From the NCBI GenBank assembly GCA_964551735.1, contig CAZKEF010000004.1:1-64000 (forward strand): a stretch of DNA of 64,000 nucleotides, written 5' to 3'. The stretch comes from DAOUAT01 sp964551735. GTDB taxonomy: Bacteria > Chloroflexota > Anaerolineae > CG2-30-64-16. This document shows positions 1 to 8,412 of the stretch, one piece after another (the stretch's first letter is position 1; every line of letters starts with the position of its first letter). The notes below the pieces were generated by a model, which worked only from the letters and a program-made list of their open reading frames with translations, was not told the DNA's origin and did not search any database. Made by a program: the position numbers and the translations under genes.

Positions 1-141
1 AGTTCGCTTGTGCCAGCATCCTGTGCGACATGGCAGTTTTCGGATAGGTTCTAAGCTGTACGATCAGTCTCTATGCGATGAATCCGAGAAAGCTGGTACA
101 GGGTGATTCGGGTTTCGGTAAACAATGTAAGGAGCGCGATC

Positions 142-312
142 GTGGACAAATTCGGCCTTTGGGCTATTCCCTATGTAGTTGTACTTCTTTTTGCTGGGGA
201 GATAAGTGGCACTATCCTGCACCCCATACTAGAATCCTTGCAACCAGCCTGGCCCAACTGGCTTGTCACCTTCATTGCGCCACTGCCTGGTTTGTTGCTG
301 GTAGGGGAATAG
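142..312 (+). CDS. small hydrophobic protein, unknown
   Basis: A 56-residue reading frame starting at GTG 142, preceded by AAGGAG at a 7-nt spacing, which is why this start is preferred over the GTG at 103. The product is largely hydrophobic, with one clear membrane segment (WAIPYVVVLLFAG) and a second weaker one near the C-terminus (FIAPLPGLLLVG). I do not recognise the family. It lies just upstream of RHS debris, so it may be a surviving accessory gene or chance coding. There is no second line of support beyond the Shine-Dalgarno and the hydrophobicity. Confidence 0.35.
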   Translation: MDKFGLWAIPYVVVLLFAGEISGTILHPILESLQPAWPNWLVTFIAPLPGLLLVGE

Positions 313-411
313 GATTTTGGCTTTACCGGCATTGTGCGTCGCCAACAGATCGCGGTTAGTAGGCTCAGCAACGCGAGTGGCATCGTGCGGTAACAAACAA
401 GCTCTTCCTGG

Positions 412-1439
412 GGGACAAGCCCTATGGCGAGACCCGTTGGTCCAGCGACACATTACCAACCGACGACCATCCTTCAACTGTGGTCAGGATGTAGTTCACC
501 GGCCAGCGCAGCGAGGAGGCGATGCTGGGGTCGTTGTATGATTACAATGCGCGTCACTATTCACCCGCGTTGGGCCGGTTCCTTAGCCCGGACACCATCG
601 TGCCGAGTCCGGGCAATCCGTCCCACGGGGACTTCCTGCGGTCGCAGAGCTTGAATCGCTACGCGTATGTGCTGAATAATCCGCTGCGGTACACGGATCC
701 GACGGGGATGTTCTCCGAAGATGAGATCATGACGTATCTCGACGTGGACTCGTGGGAGGCTGTCCTGGCACTCTTTGGGGAAGGTGGGCGCTATGCGGGG
801 CTGTGGGGTTGGCTGGAAGTGCTGCGCCAGGCCGAAATCGGCTCGACCTTTGGCATCTACACCGCAACCGGTGGTCAGGTATTCTCCGGTCGCTTTGCCC
901 AGGGTGACGACGGTTATCTGTTTCTGGAAGGGGAGTATCTGAAGCCATCCCAGGGTTGGGTATACCCGGCTCATGGAAGGCCATATTATGTTACAGCGAA
1001 CTCTTCTGCGAACTTGCCGTCCGAAGCCGCTGCTTGGTTAGGCGCAGGAGGTGGTTACTATGTCAACGCTAGCAGTATCGCAGCGCACACCCGGTATCAG
1101 CATCTTAAGTTTGACCCGTCCAGAATTGACCAACAAGCGCTACGGGATGAACTACAGTCTGCCGCAGGGACAGTGGGCGGAGGCTTAGTCGTAGCCGGTG
1201 TGGGTTCTGGTAATATCCCGCTGGCGGCCGCAGGTGGTGCGTTGGTCCTGAACGGCGTGCGAGTCGACATATCAGCGACAGCGCGATCTGTGGCTAATTA
1301 CCGCAAAGGTACCATTTCTGGCTGGGAACTGGTGGCTGACCTTGTTGTGACAGGTGGAGGATACACTCCGATGGGGCCGTATTTTGACGCTGTCAGTATC
1401 GGGCGAACCATAAGTCGAGGCTTTTACCTGACTCAGTAG
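412..1439 (+). pseudogene. RHS-repeat C-terminal module (5' decayed)
   Basis: Remnant of an RHS-family polymorphic toxin. The longest open part starts at ATG 522 (305 aa) and carries the RHS core signature: LGSLYDYNAR, then ALGRFLSPDTIVPSP, then NRYAYVLNNPLRYTDPTG. RHS proteins are large secreted or surface YD-repeat shells whose core ends in this signature, followed by a variable tip. Here the tip is about 235 residues (from about 720 to 1439) with Gly-rich hydrophobic stretches and no toxin motif I recognise. Upstream, 412-521 still reads like RHS (PYGETRWSSDTLPTD) but is broken by a 25-bp repeat insertion near 469-490 that brings a TAG in frame. The rest of the RHS shell is absent, so this is probably a silent or orphan module. 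Confidence 0.7.
469..490 (+). repeat. degenerate copy of the ~25-bp dispersed repeat
   Basis: The stretch ccttcaactgtggtcaggat matches the repeat seen elsewhere as ccttcgactgcgctcagga. Compared with the second RHS copy, where LPTDYKFTSQ is continuous, it interrupts the RHS reading frame between TLPTD and FTGQRSEEA and creates the local frame break. Confidence 0.55.
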
Positions 1440-1823
1440 AGCCGATTTATGGTGAATCTACTTAAGTCGTATCACCGCTACAGGTAGTGAGTCGGGATGC
1501 CGCAGCACAACTGGTAGTGCCAGTCGTTCTGCATGGGCAAATTGTTCCAGTTCATGATGCCAGCGAATACTGCACGCACGCTCGTCGGTGCTCCCCGGAT
1601 CGCTACCGCAGACGCTCTGGCGCAGTGAAAAGCGTTCCAGGTACCGTGTTTTGCTGGAAGTGATACGACTTTCTGAGACTATGGTGTCGCGATTTAAATG
1701 GACTCGACATTCGTGAGCTCTCAGTTGATCTGGAATCGACGGCTCGGGGGTTGCACTCCCTGAGAATCTGGATTTTGGATTCGTTGAGATAACATGAGTG
1801 TGAGCTTATTGATGGAGGATAAC
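1440..1823. other. intergenic, no gene seen
   Basis: About 380 bases between the RHS tip and the small membrane protein. I see no coding frame with a ribosome-binding site, no RNA gene and no clear repeat. It may be decayed RHS or cassette DNA. Confidence 0.4.
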
Positions 1824-2105
1824 ATGCGCGATTTGTGGAATGTGCTAATCATATTGAGCGGTGTCGGTGTCGGAATCTGGCTCGTGGTTGCCGGAAGAAA
1901 ACGCTATCTTTATCCTGATAACCTAACGCCGCTGAGTCCTTATGTAAGGATAGCCTGGTATCTCACTCATAAAAAAGGGGCGCGTAAGTCGGATCCGCTT
2001 GAGAATACCAAGTTGGTGCGCATAGAAGCGCTCTGGGCGATGATATCAGGTGGTCTTCTAGCACTCCTGGCTGTCGCGGGCTTGATTTTTGGACTGCTCA
2101 GCTAA
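1824..2105 (+). CDS. small two-TM membrane protein, candidate RHS immunity protein
   Basis: A 93-residue product from ATG 1824, preceded by GGAGG at a 6-nt spacing. This is a better start than the in-frame ATG at 1794. Two membrane helices are visible: residues about 5-22 (VLIILSGVGVGIWLVVAG) and about 72-92 (ISGGLLALLAVAGLIFGLLS). A charged loop between them contains YVRIAWYLTHKKGARKSD. No family is recognised. Its position directly after an RHS tip and before a second RHS core fragment is where immunity genes of polymorphic toxins usually lie. The immunity role is an inference from position only. Confidence 0.55.
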   Translation: MRDLWNVLIILSGVGVGIWLVVAGRKRYLYPDNLTPLSPYVRIAWYLTHKKGARKSDPLENTKLVRIEALWAMISGGLLALLAVAGLIFGLLS

Positions 2106-2189
2106 TTGGAACTCTGCGGTCTCGGGAGCCTCCGGGGTAATTCTCAACACACCGTTTTGATACCGACACTCGATCCCTACAGCATCGAC

Positions 2190-2803
2190 CGTTTGCAGGG
2201 CGGCCAGCGAGTTGCGATGCGCCAAAACGGCGTGCTATAGCGCGCAGCCTCCCCCTGGGGGACTACCTGCTGAGCAACCACCCTTCGGCTGCGCTCAGGG
2301 CAGGCTCTCGGCTCGACCAGCGTGAGCTACAACACGAGCACGGGCGCGGTGAGCGCGCAGCGATACACGCCCTACGGCGCGCCGCGCGGGCCGGCCAGCA
2401 CGTTACCAACCGACTACAAGTTCACCAGTCAGCGCAGCGAGGAGGCGGGGCTGGGGTCGCTGTATGACTACAATGCGCGCTTCTACTCGCCCGCGTTGGG
2501 TCGTTTCCTCAGCCCGGACACCATCGTGCCGAGTCCGGGCAATCCGTCCCACGGGGACTTCCTGCGGTCGCAGAGCTTGAATCGCTGCGCATATGGCTGG
2601 GCAATCCGCTGCGGTATACGGATCCGACGGGGATGTTCTCCGTGGTCCATATGGCAAGCCCAATCTGTTGACGATACGAAAGATAGGTAAGTTCAACTCA
2701 GGCAACAAGGTGGCCATAACTCAGCCGTGAGCACGTTGCAGAGTTGCTGCTGTTCAAGGGTGAAGACTTCAGTGAGCTGGACATTCCTTCTGCAATCAGT
2801 TAG
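2190..2803 (+). pseudogene. second RHS core plus tip, frameshifted
   Basis: A decayed RHS fragment. Reading from 2190, GGQRVAMRQNGVL is followed by a TAG, then LGSTSVSYN after a 25-bp repeat insertion (2281-2304). An open core follows (YTPYGAPRGPASTLPTDYKF to RFLSPDTIVPSP) that is nearly identical to the copy at 522. One base is missing after 'cgctgcgcatatg' relative to copy 1, so RYTDPTGMFS lies in another frame. Beyond it, other frames give PYGKPNLLTIRKIGKF and HVAELLLFKGEDFSEL, ending at TAG 2801-2803. The tip differs from that of copy 1, as expected for alternative cassettes. It cannot be expressed as one protein. Confidence 0.65.
2281..2304 (+). repeat. ~25-bp dispersed repeat
   Basis: A cccttcggctgcgctcaggg-type copy inside the second RHS fragment, between the codons for LSNH and LGSTSV. 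It is the same family as those at 469, 6336, 31926 and 32364. Confidence 0.6.
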
Positions 2804-2850
2804 CCTGTAAAGATGCTGTCCCGCTTCCTTGTGGGGTGAAACAACCACAG

Positions 2851-2896
2851 CACGAAGGCCCTGCGAGTGCAATCAGTGGCTCGCAGGGCCTTCGTG
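2851..2896 (-). terminator. hairpin terminator of the cytochrome-like lipoprotein gene
   Basis: A perfect 17-bp inverted repeat (2851-2867 with 2880-2896, core gaaggccctgcgag) with a 12-nt loop. It lies 35 bases past the stop of the minus-strand lipoprotein gene, and the trailing minus-strand sequence is T-rich. Confidence 0.7.
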
Positions 2897-2930
2897 TTCG
2901 TCAATCGCGCGTTTTCTACCCGCTCATCAC

Positions 2931-3485
2931 TCAGTTGTTCGGCGCGCCGGCTGCGACCCAGTCGCTCAGCAGCTTCACCTGATCCTCCGACCACGCGGCC
3001 GCCCGCTTGGGCATCTTGCCGCGGGCGACTTGCGTCACCAGCTCGCTGGCGGCCGGGTCGCCCGGCACAACCACCGGACCGTTAACGGAGCCCTTCATCA
3101 AGTCCTCATACGTCTTGACCGACAGCCCTTCTTTGGTGTCATCGCCGCCGTGGCACTTCAGGCAGGATTGCTCGAACAGCGGCAGGATATCCGTGGAAAA
3201 GCTGACGGCCGCGGCTACAGGCGCCTCGGTAGGCACGGCCGTGGGCGCCTCCGTCGGGGCAGCGGTGGGCGGAACGGCCGCCGGCGACTCGGTGGGCGGG
3301 ACGGCCGTCGGCGCCGCGGGCGCGGCTGGGGCCGCGGGCGCCTCGGTGGGCGGGACCGCGGTCGGCGCAGCAGGTTGCGCGGCCGTTGGGGTCGCCGCGG
3401 GCGCAGCACAGCCGGCCAGAACGGTGATCAAAAGGAGGCTGGTCACGACGACCAGGCCCGCTCGTGTGTAATTCCAGAAAGCCAT
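2931..3485 (-). CDS. c-type cytochrome-like lipoprotein
   Basis: 184 residues. A signal peptide ends in a lipobox (LAGC, Cys26), so the protein is predicted to be lipid-anchored outside the membrane. Residues 27-92 are a low-complexity Ala/Pro/Thr linker built on a PTAVPPTEAPAA-type repeat. The C-terminal ~90 residues hold one haem c site, C108-L-K-C-H112, and resemble the planctomycete/Chloroflexota cytochrome-C domain often described by the pattern 'ILPLFEQSCLKCHGG'. A possible Met ligand lies in GKMPKR. It is presumably an electron carrier or anchored haem domain with unknown partner. The start has GGGAGTGG upstream, and a strong hairpin follows the stop. It is divergent from the lysine-degradation genes. 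Confidence 0.85.
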   Translation of the reverse strand: MAFWNYTRAGLVVVTSLLLITVLAGCAAPAATPTAAQPAAPTAVPPTEAPAAPAAPAAPTAVPPTESPAAVPPTAAPTEAPTAVPTEAPVAAAVSFSTDILPLFEQSCLKCHGGDDTKEGLSVKTYEDLMKGSVNGPVVVPGDPAASELVTQVARGKMPKRAAAWSEDQVKLLSDWVAAGAPNN

Positions 3486-3698
3486 AGGTTTCCACTCCCT
3501 GCCACATATGCGGCTTTTTGAGATGCGCCGATGTTACCGCGATTGGGGCGCCGTTGTATGTGAGCCATGCCCCATTCGCCATGATCCGCGCGCGTTCGCG
3601 CCTCAGCAAGGATGACCACGCCATTTCTCGCCCGCGACCATCTCATGGTAAACTTGACCTCGCGTGAGACACATACTTCCAACGCAACGGAGCGCCGG

Positions 3699-5072
3699 AT
3701 GAGCAACACACCCGATCAGCGCGCCCAGGCGGGCGCACACATTGAGAACGTCTCCCTTTCCACCCCAAAGCCGCCCTGTATCGGCATCCGCCGCGAGGAT
3801 AAGAGCCGCTGGGAACGCCGAACCCCCATTACGCCCGACGGGGTCCGCGCACTGACCGAGCAGGGCATCCAGGTCTACATCCAACCTTCGCCGATCCGCG
3901 CCTACACCGAAAAGGAGTTCACGGCAGCCGGCGCGTTTTTCCAGGAGGATCTGGCCGCGTGCCCCGTAGTGTTTGCGGTCAAGGAGATCCCGCCCGCGTT
4001 CTTCCGCCCGGGTGGCGCCTACGTTTTCTTTGCCCATGTCATCAAGGGCCAGCCCTACAACATGCCCATGGTGCGCCGAATGCTGGAATTGGGCTGCACG
4101 TTAATTGACTACGAAAAGGTGGCTGATGCGCATGGCCGGCGTCTGATCTTTTTCGGCCGCCATGCCGGGCTGGCCGGGACCATCGAGACCCTGTGGGCGC
4201 TCGGCCAACGGCTGGCGTGGCAGGGCTGGGCCACGCCGTTCGCCGGTATACGCCACGCCTGGGAATATCACGACCTGGCCGAGGCGCGGGCTGCCATCGC
4301 GCAGGCCGGCGCAGCCATCCGCACCGAGGGGCTGCCGGCAGCCGTGGCGCCGCTGACCATCGGCGTCACCGGCTATGGCAACGTTGCGCAGGGGGCATGG
4401 GAGATCCTGAACCTGCTGCCGGTGGAGGTGATCGAGCCGGGCCAGTTGGCCGATGTCGTCGGGGGCGCCGGAGCCTCGCGCTACGTCCTCTACGCCACGA
4501 CGTTCCGTGAGGAGCATATCGTGACCCCCAATGACGACCTGGAGCCGTTCTCTTGCCAGCGTTACTACGACTGCCCCGACAACTTCCGCCCCATCTTCGA
4601 GCGGCACCTGCCCCACCTGTCGGCCCTGATCAACGGCATCTATTGGGACGCGCGCTACCCGCGGCTGGTGACCAGGGACGGGCTGCGCCGCCTGGCCGAG
4701 GCCGGTCAGCTCCGGCTGCAGGTGATCGGCGATGTGAGCTGCGACGTGGAGGGGTCGGTCGAGATCACCGTGAAGACCACTGACCCCGGCGAACCGGCCT
4801 TTGTCTACGACCCACTGACCGGCGCGGTGCAGGATGGCGTTGAGGGGCCGGGCGTGGCCGTAATGGCCGTGGACATCCTGCCCAGCGAGCTGCCGCGCGA
4901 CGCGTCGGAAGGCTTCAGCGCGGTATTGATGCAGTACGTCCCGGCCATCGCCGCGGCTGATTTCAACGCACCGTTCGAGGAATTGACCCTGCCGCCGGAG
5001 ATCAAGCGCGCAGTGATCGTCCACCGCGGGGAGCTGACGCCGGCGTATCGGCATTTGCAGCAGTATCTCTAA
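3699..5072 (+). CDS. lysine-ketoglutarate reductase (saccharopine dehydrogenase, lysine-forming, LOR-type)
   Basis: 457 residues from ATG 3699 (GGAG 6 nt upstream); a longer frame runs back to 3612 but adds a non-conserved leader. It has an AlaDH/PNT-like N-terminal domain beginning near residue 28 (IGIRREDKSRWERRTPITP), then DYEKVADAHGRRLIFFGRHAG and a nucleotide-binding half with ITGVTGYGNVAQGA-type glycines. This matches the N-terminal half of eukaryotic AASS, which condenses L-lysine with 2-oxoglutarate to saccharopine using NADPH. The next gene encodes the matching second enzyme, so the pair forms a split saccharopine pathway for lysine breakdown. An alanine dehydrogenase annotation is possible from the fold but fits the neighbourhood less well. 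Confidence 0.8.
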   Translation: MSNTPDQRAQAGAHIENVSLSTPKPPCIGIRREDKSRWERRTPITPDGVRALTEQGIQVYIQPSPIRAYTEKEFTAAGAFFQEDLAACPVVFAVKEIPPAFFRPGGAYVFFAHVIKGQPYNMPMVRRMLELGCTLIDYEKVADAHGRRLIFFGRHAGLAGTIETLWALGQRLAWQGWATPFAGIRHAWEYHDLAEARAAIAQAGAAIRTEGLPAAVAPLTIGVTGYGNVAQGAWEILNLLPVEVIEPGQLADVVGGAGASRYVLYATTFREEHIVTPNDDLEPFSCQRYYDCPDNFRPIFERHLPHLSALINGIYWDARYPRLVTRDGLRRLAEAGQLRLQVIGDVSCDVEGSVEITVKTTDPGEPAFVYDPLTGAVQDGVEGPGVAVMAVDILPSELPRDASEGFSAVLMQYVPAIAAADFNAPFEELTLPPEIKRAVIVHRGELTPAYRHLQQYL

Positions 5073-5086
5073 CAGCACAACTTCAC

Positions 5087-5205
5087 CCTGTCATTCTGAG
5101 GGGCCGCAGCCCCGAAGAATCTCGACGCAGCCCAGTGACACAGATTCTTCGCTGGAGTTTCGCTGCAGCGAGTCTTGGGCCGTCAACCCGCTCAAAATGA
5201 CAGGT
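5087..5205. repeat. dispersed inverted-repeat element, copy 1
   Basis: Ends read cctgtcattctgag and ctcaaaatgacagg, with internal gaagaatct and agattcttcg forming a second inverted pair. It fills most of the gap between the two saccharopine-pathway genes and could fold when transcribed. Related copies lie at 6606, 21003 and about 36520. Confidence 0.75.
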
Positions 5206-5244
5206 TGGGAATTTCGACAGACCGCAAAGAGGAGCATCTCACCC

Positions 5245-6591
5245 ATGAATAAAGTCGTCGTCTTCGGCGCCGGCATGGTGGCCGGCGCACATGTGCGCTA
5301 CCTGTTGGATCACGGCTTCCAGGTCACCGTTGCCAGCCGCACCGTGGGCAAGGCCGAGGAGCTGGTCAAGGGGCATCCCAACGGCCACGCGGTCGCCGTG
5401 AACTCGGATGACACGGCCGCGCTGGAGGCGCAGATCCGCGGGCACGACCTGGCCGTCAGCCTGCTGCCCTACGCCTACCACCCCGTGATCGCCCGGCTGT
5501 GCATCAAGCACGGCGTCCACATGGTCACCACCTCTTACGTCAAGCAGGTGATGGCTGACCTGGACGCCGACGCCAGGGCCGCGGGTGTAATCCTGCTCAA
5601 CGAGATCGGCGTAGATCCCGGTATTGACCACATGACCGCGATGCGGGTGATCCACAAAGTGCAGGGCCAGGGCGGCACGATCGCCAGCTTCGTCTCCTGG
5701 TGCGGCGGCCTGCCAGCGCCCGAGGCGAACACCAATCCGTTCGGCTACAAATTCTCGTGGAGCCCGCGCGGGGTGCTGTTGGCGGGCAAGAACCCGGCCC
5801 AATATCTGTGGGATGGGCGGATGGTGGACATCCCCGGCGGCGAGCTTTTCGACCACCACGTGACGGTCCCAGTCGAGGTGGAGGGCGTGCCCACCGACTT
5901 CGAGGGCTATCCCAACCGCGATAGCTTGCCCTATCAGGACACCTACGGCATCCGGGGCACCCGCACCATGTTCCGGGGCACGCTGCGCAACGTTGGTTGG
6001 TGCAGCACGCTGCGGAAGATCTCTGACCTGGGGCTGTTGGACGAGGCCCCGCGGGATGACCTGGCCGGCCTCACCTTTGCCCAATTGACGCGCAAGCTGT
6101 GCGGCGGCGCGGGCGACCTGCGGGCCGATCTGGCCGCGTTCTTGAAGCTCGCGCCCGATGCGAAAGCCATCACCGACCTGGCGTGGCTCGGTTTCCTGGG
6201 TGACGATCCGCTGCCGGCCGGGATCAACGCGCCCATTGACATCCTCTGCGCCCGGATGTTGGCGAAGATGCAGTACACTCCGGGCGAGCGCGACATGCTG
6301 GTCTTACAGCATCAGTTCGTGGCCGAATATCCCGGTCCTTCGACAGGCTCAGGGTGCAGCCGAAGAGAGAAGATCACCTCGACCATGGTGGATTTCGGCA
6401 TCCCCGCTGGCGACACCTCCATGGCGCGCACCGTGGGCCTGCCCGCGGCCATCGGCGTCCGTATGATCCTGGAAGGCACGATCAAGCTGACCGGCGTCCA
6501 GGTGCCGGTGGTGCCGGAGATCTACGAGCCGGTGCTGGCGGAGCTGGAGGCGCTGGGGATCAGTTTCGTGGAGACGTGGGAGAAGGCGTAA
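5245..6591 (+). CDS. saccharopine dehydrogenase (glutamate-forming)
   Basis: 448 residues. ATG 5245 was chosen because AGAGGAGC precedes it and the Rossmann motif VVVFGAGMVAGAHV starts at residue 4. The protein reads as a Sacchrp_dh_NADP plus C-terminal dehydrogenase domain, with DPGIDHMTAMRVIHKVQ and GDTSMARTVGLPAAIGVRM typical of the enzyme that oxidises saccharopine to glutamate and 2-aminoadipate semialdehyde. It follows the lysine-ketoglutarate reductase gene on the same strand, separated by an inverted repeat. Oddity: residues about 365-373 (PSTGSGCSR, between FVAEYPG and EKITSTMVDFG) are encoded by a copy of the 25-bp dispersed repeat inserted in frame in a loop where homologues have a short DG-type turn. 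Confidence 0.85.
   Translation: MNKVVVFGAGMVAGAHVRYLLDHGFQVTVASRTVGKAEELVKGHPNGHAVAVNSDDTAALEAQIRGHDLAVSLLPYAYHPVIARLCIKHGVHMVTTSYVKQVMADLDADARAAGVILLNEIGVDPGIDHMTAMRVIHKVQGQGGTIASFVSWCGGLPAPEANTNPFGYKFSWSPRGVLLAGKNPAQYLWDGRMVDIPGGELFDHHVTVPVEVEGVPTDFEGYPNRDSLPYQDTYGIRGTRTMFRGTLRNVGWCSTLRKISDLGLLDEAPRDDLAGLTFAQLTRKLCGGAGDLRADLAAFLKLAPDAKAITDLAWLGFLGDDPLPAGINAPIDILCARMLAKMQYTPGERDMLVLQHQFVAEYPGPSTGSGCSRREKITSTMVDFGIPAGDTSMARTVGLPAAIGVRMILEGTIKLTGVQVPVVPEIYEPVLAELEALGISFVETWEKA
6336..6360 (+). repeat. ~25-bp dispersed repeat inside the saccharopine dehydrogenase gene
   Basis: A tccttcgacaggctcaggg-type copy that keeps the reading frame and adds about eight residues (PSTGSGCS). It is the only member of the family found inside an otherwise intact metabolic gene here. 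Confidence 0.7.
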
Positions 6592-6605
6592 AAAACTGAC
6601 GCGAC

Positions 6606-6695
6606 GTGTCATTCTGAGCGACCAACGGGAGCGAAGAATCTCCCCTGCCACCACCCGGCAAGATTCTTCGGGGCTGCGGCCCCTCAGAATGACAC
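6606..6695. repeat. dispersed inverted-repeat element, copy 2
   Basis: Perfect 13-bp ends, gtgtcattctgag and ctcagaatgacac, with an inner gaagaatct/agattctt pair and a GC loop. It sits between convergent genes (saccharopine dehydrogenase and yjbQ) and may act as a bidirectional terminator. Confidence 0.8.
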
Positions 6696-6705
6696 GCAGT
6701 AGCCT

Positions 6706-7125
6706 TCACGATTCCCCCATCACCTGCACCACCAGCTTCCGAGCCCGCGGGGACGTGTCGAAGTCCAGGAAGACGATCTGCTGCCACGTGCCCAGGGTCA
6801 GGCGGCCGTCCACGAACGGCACGACCAGCGACGGCCCGATAAGCGCTGAACGGATATGCGCGCTGCCGTTGTCGTCGCCCCAACGCCGATGATGCAGGTA
6901 GTCCCGTTCCTCCGGTGCGATCTGCTCGAAGACGCGGCGCAGGTCCTCGACCACGCCGTCCTCGTACTCGATGGTGGTCAGCCCGCAGGTGGAGCCGGGG
7001 CAGAAGACCGTCACAATGCCGGCCCGCAGCCCGCTGTCGCGCACCTGCGCCTGCACCAGGGCGGTGATGTCTTGCACGTCGGTGTGGCCGGACGTACGGA
7101 GATTGAGCTCACGCGTAATGACCAT
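6706..7125 (-). CDS. YjbQ/UPF0047 family protein
   Basis: 139 residues, the normal length for the family. Family features seen are GIVTVFCPGSTCGLTTIEYE near the middle of the N-terminal half, HHRRWGDDNGSAHIRSALIG, and GTWQQIVFLDFD near the end. YjbQ proteins are small trimeric beta proteins. E. coli YjbQ has been reported to have weak thiamine-phosphate synthase activity, but the physiological role is unsettled. The start is preceded by GAGGTGG. It lies alone on the minus strand, downstream of the alpha/beta hydrolase gene. Confidence 0.85.
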   Translation of the reverse strand: MVITRELNLRTSGHTDVQDITALVQAQVRDSGLRAGIVTVFCPGSTCGLTTIEYEDGVVEDLRRVFEQIAPEERDYLHHRRWGDDNGSAHIRSALIGPSLVVPFVDGRLTLGTWQQIVFLDFDTSPRARKLVVQVMGES

Positions 7126-7212
7126 GCCGCCACCTCAAGCCAAGCTAGCCCCACGGATGGGGAGGCCCCACGGAAATATTCGGCTGCAAAGAATCCCGAT
7201 TACGCTGCCTTG

Positions 7213-8142
7213 CTACGGCCTTCTCCATCGGTGGGAAAACCCTGACGCCTCTCCAAAAAACCCCACCAGCAGCGCGTTCACCCGCTCCGGCGCGTCGGCC
7301 TGCACCCAGTGGGAGGCGTCTGGCAGCCGTTCGACGCGGCAGTTGGGCACCCACCGGGCGCTCGGCTCGGCCAGCTCGGGTCCCAGGTAGCGATCCTGCT
7401 CTCCCCAGATCACCAGCACGGGCGCTTCGATGCGGCGTAACCCGGCGTATGCGGCGCGGGGATGGCGGATGATCCAGCGGTAGTAGTTCATGCCACCGGT
7501 CAACGCGCCAGGCTGCGCGGCGGCCGCCACGTAACGCGCAACATCTTCGTCACTGAACGCGCCGGGCCGGACCGGATCACGGCGCAGCGTACCCCGCAAG
7601 ACAGCGTAGTCGCCGGCGCGGAAACTGGCCTCTGGCAGCCACGGGAGTTGAAAGAAGAACATATACCAACTTTTGCGGAGTTGCCGCCAAGTGCGCAACC
7701 CTTGCGCCATGCGCGCCGGATGCGGCACGTTCAAGATGGCCAGCTGCTCCAACAGCGCCGGATGACGCATCGCGAACCACCACGCCACGGCTGCGCCCCA
7801 ATCATGGCCGATAACCGCCGCGCGCGGCGCATCGCACCACCGGATCAGCGCGGCCACGTCATCGGTAAGCCGATCCAGTGCATAGGATGCGATCCCGGCC
7901 GGCTTGCCCGACAGGTTGTAGCCTCGCATATCCGGCGCAACGACGCGATAACCGGCAGCCGCCAGCGCAGGGATCTGGTGCTGCCAGGCGAACCACGCCT
8001 CCGGGAAGCCGTGGAGCAGCACAGCCAGCGGTCCGGCGCCCGCCTCCACATAGTGCAGGCGCACGCCGGGCAGGTCGGCATAGCGATGGGTAATCAGCCC
8101 CTGCAACGCCGGGGGATCGGCAGGCCAATGCTCACCACTCAT
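7213..8142 (-). CDS. alpha/beta hydrolase, epoxide hydrolase-like
   Basis: 309 residues. The fold is clear: oxyanion-hole HGFPEAW (44-50), nucleophile elbow GHDWGA with Asp114, a late acidic residue in WGEQDRYLG and the base in DASHWVQAD. The Asp nucleophile and HGFPE motif point to an epoxide hydrolase or haloalkane dehalogenase-type enzyme rather than a serine esterase. The substrate is unknown. The start codon lies inside the 3' end of the upstream small membrane protein gene (11-bp overlap), so the two are translationally coupled. Confidence 0.8.
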   Translation of the reverse strand: MSGEHWPADPPALQGLITHRYADLPGVRLHYVEAGAGPLAVLLHGFPEAWFAWQHQIPALAAAGYRVVAPDMRGYNLSGKPAGIASYALDRLTDDVAALIRWCDAPRAAVIGHDWGAAVAWWFAMRHPALLEQLAILNVPHPARMAQGLRTWRQLRKSWYMFFFQLPWLPEASFRAGDYAVLRGTLRRDPVRPGAFSDEDVARYVAAAAQPGALTGGMNYYRWIIRHPRAAYAGLRRIEAPVLVIWGEQDRYLGPELAEPSARWVPNCRVERLPDASHWVQADAPERVNALLVGFFGEASGFSHRWRRP

Positions 8143-8326
8143 AGAGCAATAAAGCCGCGATCACAGAGAAGACCAACGCCACGGCCACCGCCTGGGGATT
8201 GGTATCCAGGGGGGTCAGATCAAAGTCAATCTTGAGGATGCCCGTGAGCGCCAGCGCCATGGTGATGATCATGGCCGTGGCCAAGGCAAAGCTGAACTTC
8301 GGGCGCACGCGACGGTAACGGTACAC
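8132..8326 (-). CDS. small two-TM membrane protein
   Basis: 64 residues from a GTG start with CAGGAG upstream. Helix 1 is about residues 12-30 (FALATAMIITMALALTGIL) and helix 2 about 46-63 (AVAVALVFSVIAALLLYEW). No family is recognised. It overlaps the hydrolase gene start by 11 bases, which supports it being translated. Confidence 0.6.
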   Translation of the reverse strand: MYRYRRVRPKFSFALATAMIITMALALTGILKIDFDLTPLDTNPQAVAVALVFSVIAALLLYEW

Positions 8327-8412
8327 GACAGAAGTCTCCTGCGAATCTCTTACCCGTAGGGGCGAGCCCTCGCGGTCGCCCGCCGGGACAGGCGCAAGGC
8401 CATGCCCCTACC

